This document shows, one piece after another, positions 53,682 to 62,650 of a stretch of DNA of 64,000 nucleotides. The notes beneath the pieces are model-generated. The model searched no databases. It worked only from the letters and a program-made list of their open reading frames with translations, and was not told the origin of the DNA. The number at the start of each line of letters is the position of its first letter. The first letter of the stretch is position 1. The stretch comes from Anaerococcus jeddahensis (lineage in GTDB: Bacteria > Bacillota > Clostridia > Tissierellales > Peptoniphilaceae). Where the stretch lies: positions 62,001 to 126,000 of the forward strand of contig NZ_CWHU01000005.1 in NCBI RefSeq assembly GCF_001182725.1. The letters run 5' to 3'. The position numbers were made by a program, and so were the translations under genes.

Positions 53682-53833
53682 ATAACCACCATAAAATTTT
53701 AAACTATCCTTATATAACTATTATAAATATAATATCAAAATAAGCAAATATGAAGAATTTGGCTGATAATAAATTTAAAAAAGAAATAAACTTTACCCTG
53801 TTAATATAAGGAGAAATTAGATATAATGAAATC

Positions 53834-55435
53834 ATGAAAACTTATAATAATAACATGAAAAAATATAATGAAAAAATTAAAAAAATTTTAAACGAGAACA
53901 AATTTGTTGTTAAAACGAAATCATCTGTGATAAAGGTGATTTTTGGCAGGGCAGGCTTGTATTTTCTTTTGGTACTTGGGCAAATTTTTCTTATTTATCA
54001 AATTTTAAAACACCTATCCATTGATCCTTCCTTAATTTTTGGATCATCAGCTGTTATTGCTATAATTTCTCTTTTGGTAATTTTATCAATGGATGTAAAT
54101 CCTTACGAAAAACTTTCTTGGTTTTTCTTGATTGCAGCTGTCCCAACATTTGGAATTATGTTTTTTATACTATCAAGAATTGATATTGGAAAAAAAATCG
54201 AGGAAAGCTCGATTATGGATAGCGAAGAAGAAACAAATTATTTGCATACAATCGATGAAAATTTGATAAATGAGCTTAAAAACGAGGATAAGGAATTTTA
54301 TAATCTTGTAAATTATTTAAATGATTATGGTTCATTTCCTGTAAGCAAAGATAATGATGCAAAATATTATAGAGTTGGAGATGATTGCGTAAATGATTTG
54401 ATTGACTCCATTAGAAGTGCCAAAGATTTTATTTTTGTTGAATTTTTTATAATAAATCAAGGATATTTTTGGGGGACAATTCTTGAAGAGCTTACAAAAA
54501 AAGCAAGCGAGGGGGTTGAAGTAAGACTCATGTATGATGGGACAAATGCAATTTTAAATCTTCCTAAAAATTTCCCAGAAGAAATGGCAAATCTTGGAAT
54601 AAAATGCAAGGTTTTTTCTCCAATAATTCCAATTATTTCAACCTACCACAACAATAGAGACCACAGAAAAATTTTGGTTATAGATGGAAGAGAAGTATAC
54701 ACTGGTGGGGTAAATTTGGCTGATGAATATATAAATGTAGAAGAAAGATTTGGCCATTGGAAAGATACTTTTATAAGAATAAAAGGACCTGCAGTTCAAT
54801 CATTTACAATAATGTTTTTACAATTGTGGGCAAGTGAGGAAAAAGAAGATTTAAAAAGATATTTAAAAACCTACCCACAAAAATCTGACGGATATATAAT
54901 TGGAGTTGGAGATAATCCAATAAGAAAAGAAAGATTTTTCAAAAATATTTACATGCACATTTTGGATACTGCAAAAGATTACGTCTATATTATGACTCCA
55001 TATTTAATTATAGATAATGAAATGGTAAAATCGCTAACTTTTGCAGCAAAAAGAGGAATTGATGTAAGAATAATTCTTCCAGCAATACCAGATAAAAAAA
55101 TTCCCTATATGCTAGCAAAATCTCACTACAAAAAATTAATAGAATCAGGAGTGAAAATCTACGAATATTTACCAGGATTTATTCACGCAAAAACTTGGGT
55201 ATCTGATGGCAAAAAAGCAGTTGTAGGATCTGTAAATGTAGATTATAGGGCGCTTTATTTAAATTTTGAATGTGGGGTTTATATACACAAACATCCTGTG
55301 ATAAATGATATTTTAAAAGATTTTGAAATATCATTTGATATAGGAAAAGAAATTAAAATGAGAGATGTAAAATCCTATCCTCTTTATAAAAAAATAATAG
55401 CATTCGCAGTAAAACCATTTGCTCCTTTAATGTAA
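53834..55435 (+). CDS. cls: Cardiolipin synthase (phospholipase D family)
   Basis: The 533-aa protein has N-terminal membrane helices (residues about 36-105) and two PLD active-site motifs: HRKILVIDGREVYTGGVN (HxK) and HAKTWVSDGKKAVVGSVN. It condenses two phosphatidylglycerols into cardiolipin. The start is not sharp: the nearest ribosome binding site (AAGGAGA, 53808-53814) is about 20 nt from the ATG, and TATAAT at 53822-53827 is just in front, so a later start (ATG 53855) is possible. A terminator follows. Confidence 0.93.
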   Translation: MKTYNNNMKKYNEKIKKILNENKFVVKTKSSVIKVIFGRAGLYFLLVLGQIFLIYQILKHLSIDPSLIFGSSAVIAIISLLVILSMDVNPYEKLSWFFLIAAVPTFGIMFFILSRIDIGKKIEESSIMDSEEETNYLHTIDENLINELKNEDKEFYNLVNYLNDYGSFPVSKDNDAKYYRVGDDCVNDLIDSIRSAKDFIFVEFFIINQGYFWGTILEELTKKASEGVEVRLMYDGTNAILNLPKNFPEEMANLGIKCKVFSPIIPIISTYHNNRDHRKILVIDGREVYTGGVNLADEYINVEERFGHWKDTFIRIKGPAVQSFTIMFLQLWASEEKEDLKRYLKTYPQKSDGYIIGVGDNPIRKERFFKNIYMHILDTAKDYVYIMTPYLIIDNEMVKSLTFAAKRGIDVRIILPAIPDKKIPYMLAKSHYKKLIESGVKIYEYLPGFIHAKTWVSDGKKAVVGSVNVDYRALYLNFECGVYIHKHPVINDILKDFEISFDIGKEIKMRDVKSYPLYKKIIAFAVKPFAPLM

Positions 55436-55461
55436 ACCTAGTTACAAGCTAGGTTTTTTAT
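55434..55461 (+). terminator. Terminator after cls
   Basis: AAACCTAG / CTAGGTTT stem, 7-nt loop, T-run. Confidence 0.85.
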
Positions 55462-55632
55462 TTTGCAAAATTTTTATCAAATAATCAAGAAAAACAAGCT
55501 AACTTAAAAAAATAAAATCTATCTTTACAATTTGTTGAAATTTCAAAGAATATTTTAAAAACATTATAGACTTTTAATAAAATACCTGATATTATTAGGG
55601 TAAGATAAATATTTTTTTAAAAGGAGGATTCT

Positions 55633-56985
55633 ATGAAATTAAAAAATAAGGCACTACTAACATCTGCCCTTATACTTGCTCTTGCATTTTCTGGAGTAAA
55701 TCCTGTAAAGGCAAGTGATGATGTTAGTTCAGATACAAGTTTGGAAAGTACAGAAAAAGATAGTAAGAATCAAGAGAATGTTAATACTTTAAAAGATGAT
55801 AGTCAAGAAAAACGTCCAGTCTATTGCGAAATTGATTTGTATGTAAAAAATAGAAGAATAAAAGACTGGCTTAAAAAGGGGGCTTATTCTAAGATAGAAG
55901 GGCAAGAGGGGAAACTATTAGAAGATCATAGAGATATAGAAAAAATTAATATACACGAAAATTTAGAACCAGGCAAAAAATATAAAATAGAAATTTTAGA
56001 TGGAAAAAATGGAAAAGCTTATGCGAAAGGAGAAATAAACCTAATAGCAGAAGCTAAAGATGGTCATAAAATGGCTGTAGAAATAATACCAAATACCCCT
56101 ATAAAGACTAGAAAAATGACCTTGAACTATAAAAATAAAAGTTTAGACAAGGATAGGCTTATACCTGATGGCAAATTTTATGTGTTTGTAGATGGTAAAT
56201 TTGTAAGTGAATATAAAAATTATAATGATGTAACTGAATTAAAAGATTTTGAATATGAGACAGGAAAGAAATTTAAAATTGAATTTAGAAGGACTAGAGA
56301 TGCTGATTCTGAACTTTTAGCAAGTATAGAAGATAAAATGCCTGAAGATGGAAAAATGCTAGAATCTACATCAATGAATGTTTATTTAAAATTACCAACA
56401 GATCCAAAAGAGGATAAAAAAGATAGTGAAAAAGGATCAGAAACTACTGCTAGTTCGGGAGAAAAAGAAGGTAAAAAAACTGGTGAAACTTCTGATGGTT
56501 CAAAAGATAATAAAAAATCAAATGAATCTAAACCTTCATCTAATGAAAATTCTACATCTTCATCAAATGATCCAAGTAATGGAAAACCAAAAAACGGATC
56601 CAACCAAGGCAATAGTATGACAGTTACACCTATACCAGGAGCTAAGGATGATAAGGATAAAATTTCAGAAAAATCTTACAAAACAAGAGAAGAAGCCATT
56701 GAAGCTGCCAAAAAAGAAATGCAAACAAATACAAAATGGAAATCATATTATGTGATTGATCAAAAAGATGGAACATTTAAATATGGCTTAAGTGAAAAAG
56801 AAAATAATGGTCAAAAAGGAAGCACTTCAACTACTACACCTAATAAGCTTACAACAACAAACACTCAAACACAAAAACCTAAATCTCCTCTAAATGTAAA
56901 AACAGGAGTAGCAGGAGTAGGAGCAGTAGTTGGTGTTCTAGCTCTATCTGTAATTGGATATTTTGTAACCAAAAAGAAAAAATAA
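55633..56985 (+). CDS. Cell-surface protein with signal peptide and C-terminal membrane anchor
   Basis: The 450-aa protein has a signal peptide (residues 1-27, ending PVKAS), two folded-looking repeats rich in beta (about 55-145 and 150-255, with parallel phrases KKYKIEILD and KKFKIEFRR), a Ser/Asn/Lys/Gly low-complexity stalk (about 256-345), a short YKTREEAIEAAKKEM...YYVIDQKDGTFKYGLS unit (about 350-390), and a C-terminal helix followed by KKKK. Before the helix is LNVKTGV, where a sortase signal would be LPxTG, so anchoring is by a variant signal or by the helix itself. No known binding domain is recognised. AAGGAGG precedes the ATG. Confidence 0.85.
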   Translation: MKLKNKALLTSALILALAFSGVNPVKASDDVSSDTSLESTEKDSKNQENVNTLKDDSQEKRPVYCEIDLYVKNRRIKDWLKKGAYSKIEGQEGKLLEDHRDIEKINIHENLEPGKKYKIEILDGKNGKAYAKGEINLIAEAKDGHKMAVEIIPNTPIKTRKMTLNYKNKSLDKDRLIPDGKFYVFVDGKFVSEYKNYNDVTELKDFEYETGKKFKIEFRRTRDADSELLASIEDKMPEDGKMLESTSMNVYLKLPTDPKEDKKDSEKGSETTASSGEKEGKKTGETSDGSKDNKKSNESKPSSNENSTSSSNDPSNGKPKNGSNQGNSMTVTPIPGAKDDKDKISEKSYKTREEAIEAAKKEMQTNTKWKSYYVIDQKDGTFKYGLSEKENNGQKGSTSTTTPNKLTTTNTQTQKPKSPLNVKTGVAGVGAVVGVLALSVIGYFVTKKKK

Positions 56986-57009
56986 AATTTTAAAAGTCTA
57001 ATCTGACTA

Positions 57010-57045
57010 AACCCTTCAATCTGAATTAAGATTGAGGGGTTTTTT
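57010..57045 (+). terminator. Terminator after the surface protein gene
   Basis: ACCCTTCAATCT / AGATTGAGGGGT stem with one wobble pair, 6-nt loop and T-run. Confidence 0.88.
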
Positions 57046-57185
57046 AGTTTGAAATTTATAAAGATTATTATTTAAATCTAGCGATTAAAATTTTAATAGA
57101 TTTAAAGTTTTCGGAAATTTTTATTTAAACATTTTTAAATTTTGGAATATTTTTAAGGTTAGCTTAGAAAAATTTTTTAAATTAT

Positions 57186-57213
57186 TTGACAAAGAAAAAA
57201 ATTTATATATAAT
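57186..57213 (+). promoter_or_regulatory. Promoter of the GntR-ABC cassette
   Basis: TTGACA, 16 nt, TATAAT: near-consensus sigma-A promoter, start expected near 57220. Confidence 0.85.
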
Positions 57214-57226
57214 TAAATTAAGAAGT

Positions 57227-57252
57227 GTATGGAGATACGCCACACACCATAC
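57227..57252 (+). promoter_or_regulatory. Likely GntR operator
   Basis: GTATGG (57227-57232) and CCATAC (57247-57252) form a dyad with a 14-nt centre, just after the expected transcription start. Position suggests autorepression by the GntR protein encoded directly downstream. Confidence 0.6.
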
Positions 57253-57273
57253 AGAAAAAAGAAAGGAGTTTTT

Positions 57274-57666
57274 ATGTTTGATTTGAATAGCTCATCTCAA
57301 ATTCCTTTGAACGAACAAATTGTTGAGCAAACGAAGTTGATGATTGCTCAAGGAATTTTGCTTGACGGTGATATGATGCCTTCTGTAAGAGATTTATCAA
57401 AAACTTTACTTATAAATCAATCAACCGTCCAAAAAGCCTACAACAAATTGAAGGAAGATGGGATTCTGCTTACAAAAAAAGGCCTTGGGACTTTTGTAAG
57501 TTTAGATGATGAAAAAATTGATGTAAAAAAAGAAAGACTTGAGAAAAAACTCTATGATATTTTTTTAAAATGTATTTTTTATGGAATTGATTTTGAAAAA
57601 ATAAAAGAAATTTATGAAAAAAGTAAGGAGGATTCTAATGATCGTGGAAGTAATGAGCCTTTATAA
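57274..57666 (+). CDS. GntR-family (YtrA-like) transcriptional regulator
   Basis: The 130-aa protein is a winged helix with PLNEQIVEQTKLMIAQGILLDGDMMPSVRDLSKTLLINQSTVQKAYNKL-type sequence, a textbook GntR DNA-binding domain, plus a short helical dimerisation tail. This is the YtrA layout, a repressor of the adjacent ABC transporter. AAAGGAG lies 6 nt ahead of the ATG at 57274; the open frame from 57229 runs over the operator and is not used. It overlaps the ATPase gene by 29 nt. Confidence 0.92.
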   Translation: MFDLNSSSQIPLNEQIVEQTKLMIAQGILLDGDMMPSVRDLSKTLLINQSTVQKAYNKLKEDGILLTKKGLGTFVSLDDEKIDVKKERLEKKLYDIFLKCIFYGIDFEKIKEIYEKSKEDSNDRGSNEPL

Positions 57667-58501
57667 ATCTTTCGGGAAAAATAAAGTTTTAGATGATATA
57701 AATTTTTCTCTTGATGAGGGCAAAATTTATGCCTTAGTTGGAAGAAATGGTTCTGGTAAGACTACACTCTTAAAAACCATGGCGGATATTTACCAAAAAG
57801 ATATAGGCGAAGTTCTTATTTGTGGAAAATCTTACAAGGCTGATAAGCATATTATTGAAAATATTGCCTATTTACCTGACAGATTTGATTATTTTGATTA
57901 TTCTTCTGTTGAAAAAATGCTTGGATATTATGAGACTATTTATCCAAATTTTGATAGAAAATTTGCTAAAAAAGAACTTGAAAAAAATAAAATTGATTTG
58001 AAGAAAAATTTGAGGAGTTTTTCTAAGGGCTATAAAAATTTAATCGGACTTTTGGCAACAATTTCTACAAATGCAAAAATTCTTCTTTTGGATGAAATTC
58101 TTGATGGGATGGATGTTTTGAATAAGGAGATAATTTTATCTTATATTTTGGATTTAAAAGAAGATGGAAAAACAGTTCTTGCATCAAGTCATGAGCTTGA
58201 GGAGTTAGCAAAAATTGCTGATGAAACCTTATATCTTTCTAAAGATGGGAAGCTTACAAATCTTTATCAAAATAAAGAGAAATTTGTAAAATTACAAATT
58301 GTAGTTAAGGACAAACTAGATCCAAAAGTTCTTGAAAAATCTGTTTTAAGATTTAATATTGGAAGAGTTTATACTATTTTGGCAGAAAATAAGGAAAATT
58401 TATTGGAAAATATAAGGAAAAATGAAACGGTCGTTCAATTTGATATTTTAGATCCAAAAATTGAAGATTATTTCTATTGGGAAAAGGGAAGGAGTAAATA
58501 A
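57638..58501 (+). CDS. ABC transporter ATP-binding protein (GntR-linked)
   Basis: The 287-aa protein has Walker A GRNGSGKTTLLK, the signature FSKGYKNLIGL (weak LSGGQ) and Walker B ILLLDEILDGMD with catalytic Glu, followed by SSHELEELAKIAD as H-loop. The ATG at 57638 is preceded by AAGGAGG at 57625-57631, so the earlier ATG at 57614 is rejected. The last 80 residues extend past the usual ABC core. Together with the next gene it forms a small exporter of unknown substrate; lantibiotic- or bacitracin-type export is a family-based guess. Confidence 0.9.
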   Translation: MIVEVMSLYKSFGKNKVLDDINFSLDEGKIYALVGRNGSGKTTLLKTMADIYQKDIGEVLICGKSYKADKHIIENIAYLPDRFDYFDYSSVEKMLGYYETIYPNFDRKFAKKELEKNKIDLKKNLRSFSKGYKNLIGLLATISTNAKILLLDEILDGMDVLNKEIILSYILDLKEDGKTVLASSHELEELAKIADETLYLSKDGKLTNLYQNKEKFVKLQIVVKDKLDPKVLEKSVLRFNIGRVYTILAENKENLLENIRKNETVVQFDILDPKIEDYFYWEKGRSK

Positions 58502-59754
58502 TGAAAGACTTTAAAAAAGAAATTAGCATTCTTACTAGAAGAAATGGATTTTGGATTATTCTTGTTGTCGCAGTAAGTCTTCTGTTTTCTGGACTTTTTC
58601 AAACAAATTCATTGGATGCAAGCTATAGATCTTTAATCCAAACAACAAATACCCTAAATAAAATGGCAAAAACTGGGGAAAAATATGGTAAAGATTTAAA
58701 AATCGACAAAAAGTTTTTCCAAGATAATGATATTTTATTTGAAAAAATGGCAAAAAAATATAAATATGATGAATATATTAATTTTGATTATGAAAAGGCA
58801 AGCCAAAAAGAAATTGATGAACGTGAAGAATTTCAATTAAAATATGGGGAATATATTTCAACTTTGGACCAATACAAATATTTATCTCATGAAGCCAAGG
58901 GAAAATCTAATAATTTCTATTTTTCTTATATTTCGGTTATGGGCATAGTTGTAGCTATAGTTTTGGGAGTTTTATTCTCTTCAATGGAGCACTCTACATC
59001 TTATTATGAATTTGCAAGAGTCTATCCTTGGACAAAGAAAAAAGATTTTCTTATGAAAATAGGCTTTGGTTTGATGATTGTTTTGGGATTTGTGATTCTT
59101 TCTTCAGCTTTAAATTATATGATTTTAAAAACTTCAAATTTTGAGATTTTAAAAACTGGAACAAGACAAATTCCTGAAACTATCAAAGGTTTCGGAATGC
59201 TTTCAGCAATCTATCTTGCGATTTTGTCAGTAGGTTTTATGGCTGGAAATATTTTGGGACATTTTGGTTTAACTATAATGACCTTTGGATTTTTGGATAT
59301 TTTGGATGGAATAATTGGAAATATTAGTCAAATTTTATTCGGTTATTCTGACAACAATAGAACTTTTGCAAGTCTTATTGAGAAAAATATTCCAAACAAT
59401 GGAAGTCCTGTAAATACAATTTTAAGAGTTATACTAAGACCACTTACAGATTTTGATACTACTAAATTTGCAGTTATAGGATTAATATTATTTTCTTTAA
59501 TAGTTTTTTCTGTATCTTTTTCATTAATAGAAAAAACAAAAACAGAAAATTCTGGAAAGATGGTTTTATTAAAGCCAATCGCAAATCTTGCGAAGATTTT
59601 GGTAATAATGCTTTTTGCAAGCATTGGAACAATGATTTTCCAATCATCAATTTTTGAAGGATTTTCTATTATGAATTTTGTAGTTTTGGGTATTTTAATT
59701 TTTGTATTTACAAAAATATTTAATATCTTGTTTAAATTAAAATTAAAAGTTTAA
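58501..59754 (+). CDS. ABC-2 type transporter membrane protein
   Basis: The 417-aa protein has one N-terminal helix, a 100-residue extracytoplasmic-looking charged region (about residues 35-135), and then at least five to six helices, the arrangement of ABC-2 exporter permeases. The ATG overlaps the TAA of the ATPase gene, so coupling is tight. A terminator lies 30 nt after the stop. Confidence 0.82.
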   Translation: MKDFKKEISILTRRNGFWIILVVAVSLLFSGLFQTNSLDASYRSLIQTTNTLNKMAKTGEKYGKDLKIDKKFFQDNDILFEKMAKKYKYDEYINFDYEKASQKEIDEREEFQLKYGEYISTLDQYKYLSHEAKGKSNNFYFSYISVMGIVVAIVLGVLFSSMEHSTSYYEFARVYPWTKKKDFLMKIGFGLMIVLGFVILSSALNYMILKTSNFEILKTGTRQIPETIKGFGMLSAIYLAILSVGFMAGNILGHFGLTIMTFGFLDILDGIIGNISQILFGYSDNNRTFASLIEKNIPNNGSPVNTILRVILRPLTDFDTTKFAVIGLILFSLIVFSVSFSLIEKTKTENSGKMVLLKPIANLAKILVIMLFASIGTMIFQSSIFEGFSIMNFVVLGILIFVFTKIFNILFKLKLKV

Positions 59755-59783
59755 TAGAGCTACTATTTAAAACATGGTAGTAT

Positions 59784-59811
59784 AAGGCTGGAGTTTATCT
59801 TCAGCCTTTTT
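59784..59811 (+). terminator. Terminator after the ABC cassette
   Basis: AAGGCTG / CAGCCTT stem, 11-nt loop, T-run. Confidence 0.8.
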
Positions 59812-59872
59812 CTGTGATTAAATCTTTAAATTTGGTAAAATAGAAGAAAGAAAGATTTTAAGGAGTGAATTT

Positions 59873-60313
59873 ATGGCAAAAGATAGGCTAACTTGGAACC
59901 AATATTTTATAAAACTTGCCCACATGGTTGCTCTTAGGGGAACTTGTGACAGGGCTTATGTTGGTTGTGTTCTTGTTAATAGTGAAAATAGGATAATTTC
60001 TACAGGCTACAACGGATCTATAAAGGGAAATCCTCATTGTGATGAGGTTGGCCATACTATGAGAGATGGTCATTGTATTGCGACAATTCATGCGGAAATG
60101 AATGCACTTTTATATTGTGCCAAGGAAGGAATTTCTGTCAAAAATTCAATTTGTTATGTAACTCATTTTCCTTGCCTAAATTGTACAAAATCTTTGATTC
60201 AAGCAGGAATTAAGGAAATTTATTATTCAAATGATTACAGGGTTGATCCTTATGCGATTGAACTTTTGGAGAAAAATAAAATTAAATTTGAAAAAATAGA
60301 AAATAGAGATTAG
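59873..60313 (+). CDS. dCMP deaminase (ComEB-like)
   Basis: The 146-aa protein has the zinc-binding cytidine/deoxycytidylate deaminase signature: HAEMNALLYC (His and catalytic Glu) and PCLNCTKSLIQAG, plus DRAYVGCVLVN and the second zinc-type motif HCDEVGHTM...GHCIATIHAE seen in dCMP deaminases. It converts dCMP to dUMP for thymidylate synthesis. RBS AAGGAGTG lies 6 nt before the ATG. The ABC1 kinase gene starts 2 nt after the stop. Confidence 0.93.
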   Translation: MAKDRLTWNQYFIKLAHMVALRGTCDRAYVGCVLVNSENRIISTGYNGSIKGNPHCDEVGHTMRDGHCIATIHAEMNALLYCAKEGISVKNSICYVTHFPCLNCTKSLIQAGIKEIYYSNDYRVDPYAIELLEKNKIKFEKIENRD

Positions 60314-60315
60314 AA

Positions 60316-61950
60316 ATGGGATATAGAAAAAGAAAACTTGAGATAATAAAAAAATTTTTAAGCCCAGACTTAATTTTTGAAATAAGAAAACTTTTAAAAA
60401 ACAGGGGAGAAAATTCCAAAGAAATTCTTGATATTGAAAGTAAATTTGGTCAAAAATTAAGGAGTTTGTTTGAAGATTTGGGGCCGGTTTTTGTAAAATT
60501 TGGTCAATTATTATCTACAAGAAGGGATATATTTCCTGAAAATATAATTTTAGAGCTTGAAAAATTGCAAGATGATGTAAAGGAAGAAGATTTTGAAAAC
60601 ATCAAGGAAGTTTTTTATGGGGAATTTTCCAAGGATATTTATGATGTTTTTGATAAATTTGAAAAAAAACCTCTAGCTTCTGGATCAATGGCTCAAACTC
60701 ATTTGGCAACAATCAAGGTCGGCTCCCTTGAAAGAAAGGTTGTTGTAAAAATTCAAAGAAAAGATTTGGAAAAAAATGTAAAAGAAGACCTAAAAATAAT
60801 GAAAGACCTTTATAAAAAGCTCGAAATAAAGCTTGAAGGGATAAAATCTTTTAATCTTGGAGAAATTATTGAAGAATTTGCTATTTCTTTAAACAGGGAA
60901 ATTGACTTTGAAATTGAAAAAAATAATATCAAAAAATATAGAAAATTAAATGTTCAAAAAAAGGACCTTCTTTGTCCCGACGTCTACGATTCATATTCAA
61001 GCAAAAAAGTTTTGACCATGGAATTTATAGATGGTGAATCCATCAGGTCAGTCTATGAAAAAAGGTCAGATATTAGAAAAGATTTGGCGGAAAAAATCAT
61101 AGGTGCCTATGTAAATCAAATGTTTACTTATGGATATTTTCACGCCGATCCCCATCCTGGAAATATTTTTGTCGATAAAAATTTAAAAATCTATCTTTTA
61201 GATTTTGGAATCGTTGGAAATCTATCAGAAAATTACCGTTATCAAATGATGAAAATATTTTTGGGTGCAAGTTTTAATGAGGTAAAACTCATAACTGATG
61301 CCATAATTGGCATGGGACTTTTGGAATTTGATTCCAAAAAAATTGGAGATTTTGAAAAAAGAATTCAAAAACTTTTGGATAAGTACATGGTTATGAGCCT
61401 AAATCAAATGAAACTTGCGGATTTATTTAGGGATTTTTATACGCTTTTGGTAGACTATTCAATAAAAATTCCATCAGAGCTTACAAATTTTGGGAAAACT
61501 GTCCTAATTTTGGAAGGCTTAATCGAAAAATTAGTTTACAAGGAATCCTTCCTAGAACTTGCCCTTCCAATTGCAAAATCTATGGTTTTTAAAATTTTTA
61601 GTCCAGATTTGGTTTTTGATAGGATAAGACCAAAAATTTATGATACCTATTCTTTAATAAAAGAATTTCCTCAAACAAGTTTAAATATTTTAAGGCAACT
61701 TGCAAGAGGAGATTTTAGGATTATCGACCAAAAAAGCGAGGAAGAAAGAAAATCTTACGAAAAAATTGAAAATCAAAAAAGCCAGGCCCTAGTTTTTCTT
61801 GGACTTTCAATTATTATAGGATTTTCACTTTTAAGCCTTGCCCTTTTAGATTTTGATAAAAATATTTTAAAGGCGATTTTAATTGCAAGCCTTAGTATTG
61901 GATTTTTTACGATTTTTGCCATAATGAAAAATTTATTTAGAAAGGAATAA
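60316..61950 (+). CDS. ABC1/AarF (UbiB) family atypical kinase
   Basis: The 544-aa protein has LGPVFVKFGQLLSTRRDIFP, the A-rich loop variant ASGSMAQTHLATIKVG, VVVKIQRKD (catalytic Lys), FHADPHPGNIFVD and LLDFGIVG, which define UbiB/ABC1 proteins, and two C-terminal membrane helices (about residues 487-540). UbiB supports ubiquinone biosynthesis in aerobes; this anaerobe is unlikely to make ubiquinone, so the role is unclear. It overlaps nothing but lies 1 nt from the next gene. Confidence 0.92.
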   Translation: MGYRKRKLEIIKKFLSPDLIFEIRKLLKNRGENSKEILDIESKFGQKLRSLFEDLGPVFVKFGQLLSTRRDIFPENIILELEKLQDDVKEEDFENIKEVFYGEFSKDIYDVFDKFEKKPLASGSMAQTHLATIKVGSLERKVVVKIQRKDLEKNVKEDLKIMKDLYKKLEIKLEGIKSFNLGEIIEEFAISLNREIDFEIEKNNIKKYRKLNVQKKDLLCPDVYDSYSSKKVLTMEFIDGESIRSVYEKRSDIRKDLAEKIIGAYVNQMFTYGYFHADPHPGNIFVDKNLKIYLLDFGIVGNLSENYRYQMMKIFLGASFNEVKLITDAIIGMGLLEFDSKKIGDFEKRIQKLLDKYMVMSLNQMKLADLFRDFYTLLVDYSIKIPSELTNFGKTVLILEGLIEKLVYKESFLELALPIAKSMVFKIFSPDLVFDRIRPKIYDTYSLIKEFPQTSLNILRQLARGDFRIIDQKSEEERKSYEKIENQKSQALVFLGLSIIIGFSLLSLALLDFDKNILKAILIASLSIGFFTIFAIMKNLFRKE

Positions 61951-61951
61951 A

Positions 61952-62650
61952 ATGAGAAAAAGTAAAGAGTTTGAAATAGGAAGATTTCTCGCAAACAGTG
62001 AGGGATATTTGAAAAATAAATATCTTTTATCTTTGATGTTTGAAGTTTCTTTTGACCAGGCGAAAGAAGTTGAAGATGAAAAAATAATGGAAGATAAAAG
62101 GTGGGTAGTATATTCTTGGGATATAAAAATAAAAAAACCGATTAGGGAAAAAGATAAAATAAAAATTACAACCTTTGCCATTGATATGAATAAATTTTAT
62201 GCCTACAGAAACTTTATTATTGAAAAAGATGGGGAAATTATAGTCGAATCTTTTTGTGTATTTTTATTATTTGACCTTAAAAAAATGCGTCCAATAAAAA
62301 TTCCAAAAGAAATTGCAAAAGCTTACCAAAAAGAAAATCCGATTTATAAAGAAAAATCCCATAAATACGTGGAAAATTTTGGAGATTTAGAAAAAATTCA
62401 AATAAGAATGACAGACATAGACTCAAATTATCATGTAAATAATGCAGCCTACATGGATTTGTTGGGAGAAATTTCAAATGTCAAAGACCAAGATATAGAA
62501 TTTATAAATATAGTTTACAAAAATGAAATTAGGGATAAAAAATATATTTTTGGGCAAAAATCTCAAAAAGAAAATGAAATTTTCTACAGATTTGTTGATG
62601 GTGATGGAAAAATTTACACTTATGGAAATCTAGGACTTAGAAATGTATAA
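61952..62650 (+). CDS. Acyl-ACP thioesterase
   Basis: The 232-aa protein fits the FatA/FatB-like acyl-ACP thioesterase family with two hotdog halves. The second half contains RMTDIDSNYHVNNAAYMDLLGE, in which Asn, His and neighbouring residues are the typical active site. It hydrolyses acyl-ACP to free fatty acid, ending chain growth in FAS II. The ATG is 1 nt after the stop of the ABC1 kinase gene with AAAGGAATA as ribosome binding site. It overlaps the next gene by 8 nt. Confidence 0.9.
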   Translation: MRKSKEFEIGRFLANSEGYLKNKYLLSLMFEVSFDQAKEVEDEKIMEDKRWVVYSWDIKIKKPIREKDKIKITTFAIDMNKFYAYRNFIIEKDGEIIVESFCVFLLFDLKKMRPIKIPKEIAKAYQKENPIYKEKSHKYVENFGDLEKIQIRMTDIDSNYHVNNAAYMDLLGEISNVKDQDIEFINIVYKNEIRDKKYIFGQKSQKENEIFYRFVDGDGKIYTYGNLGLRNV

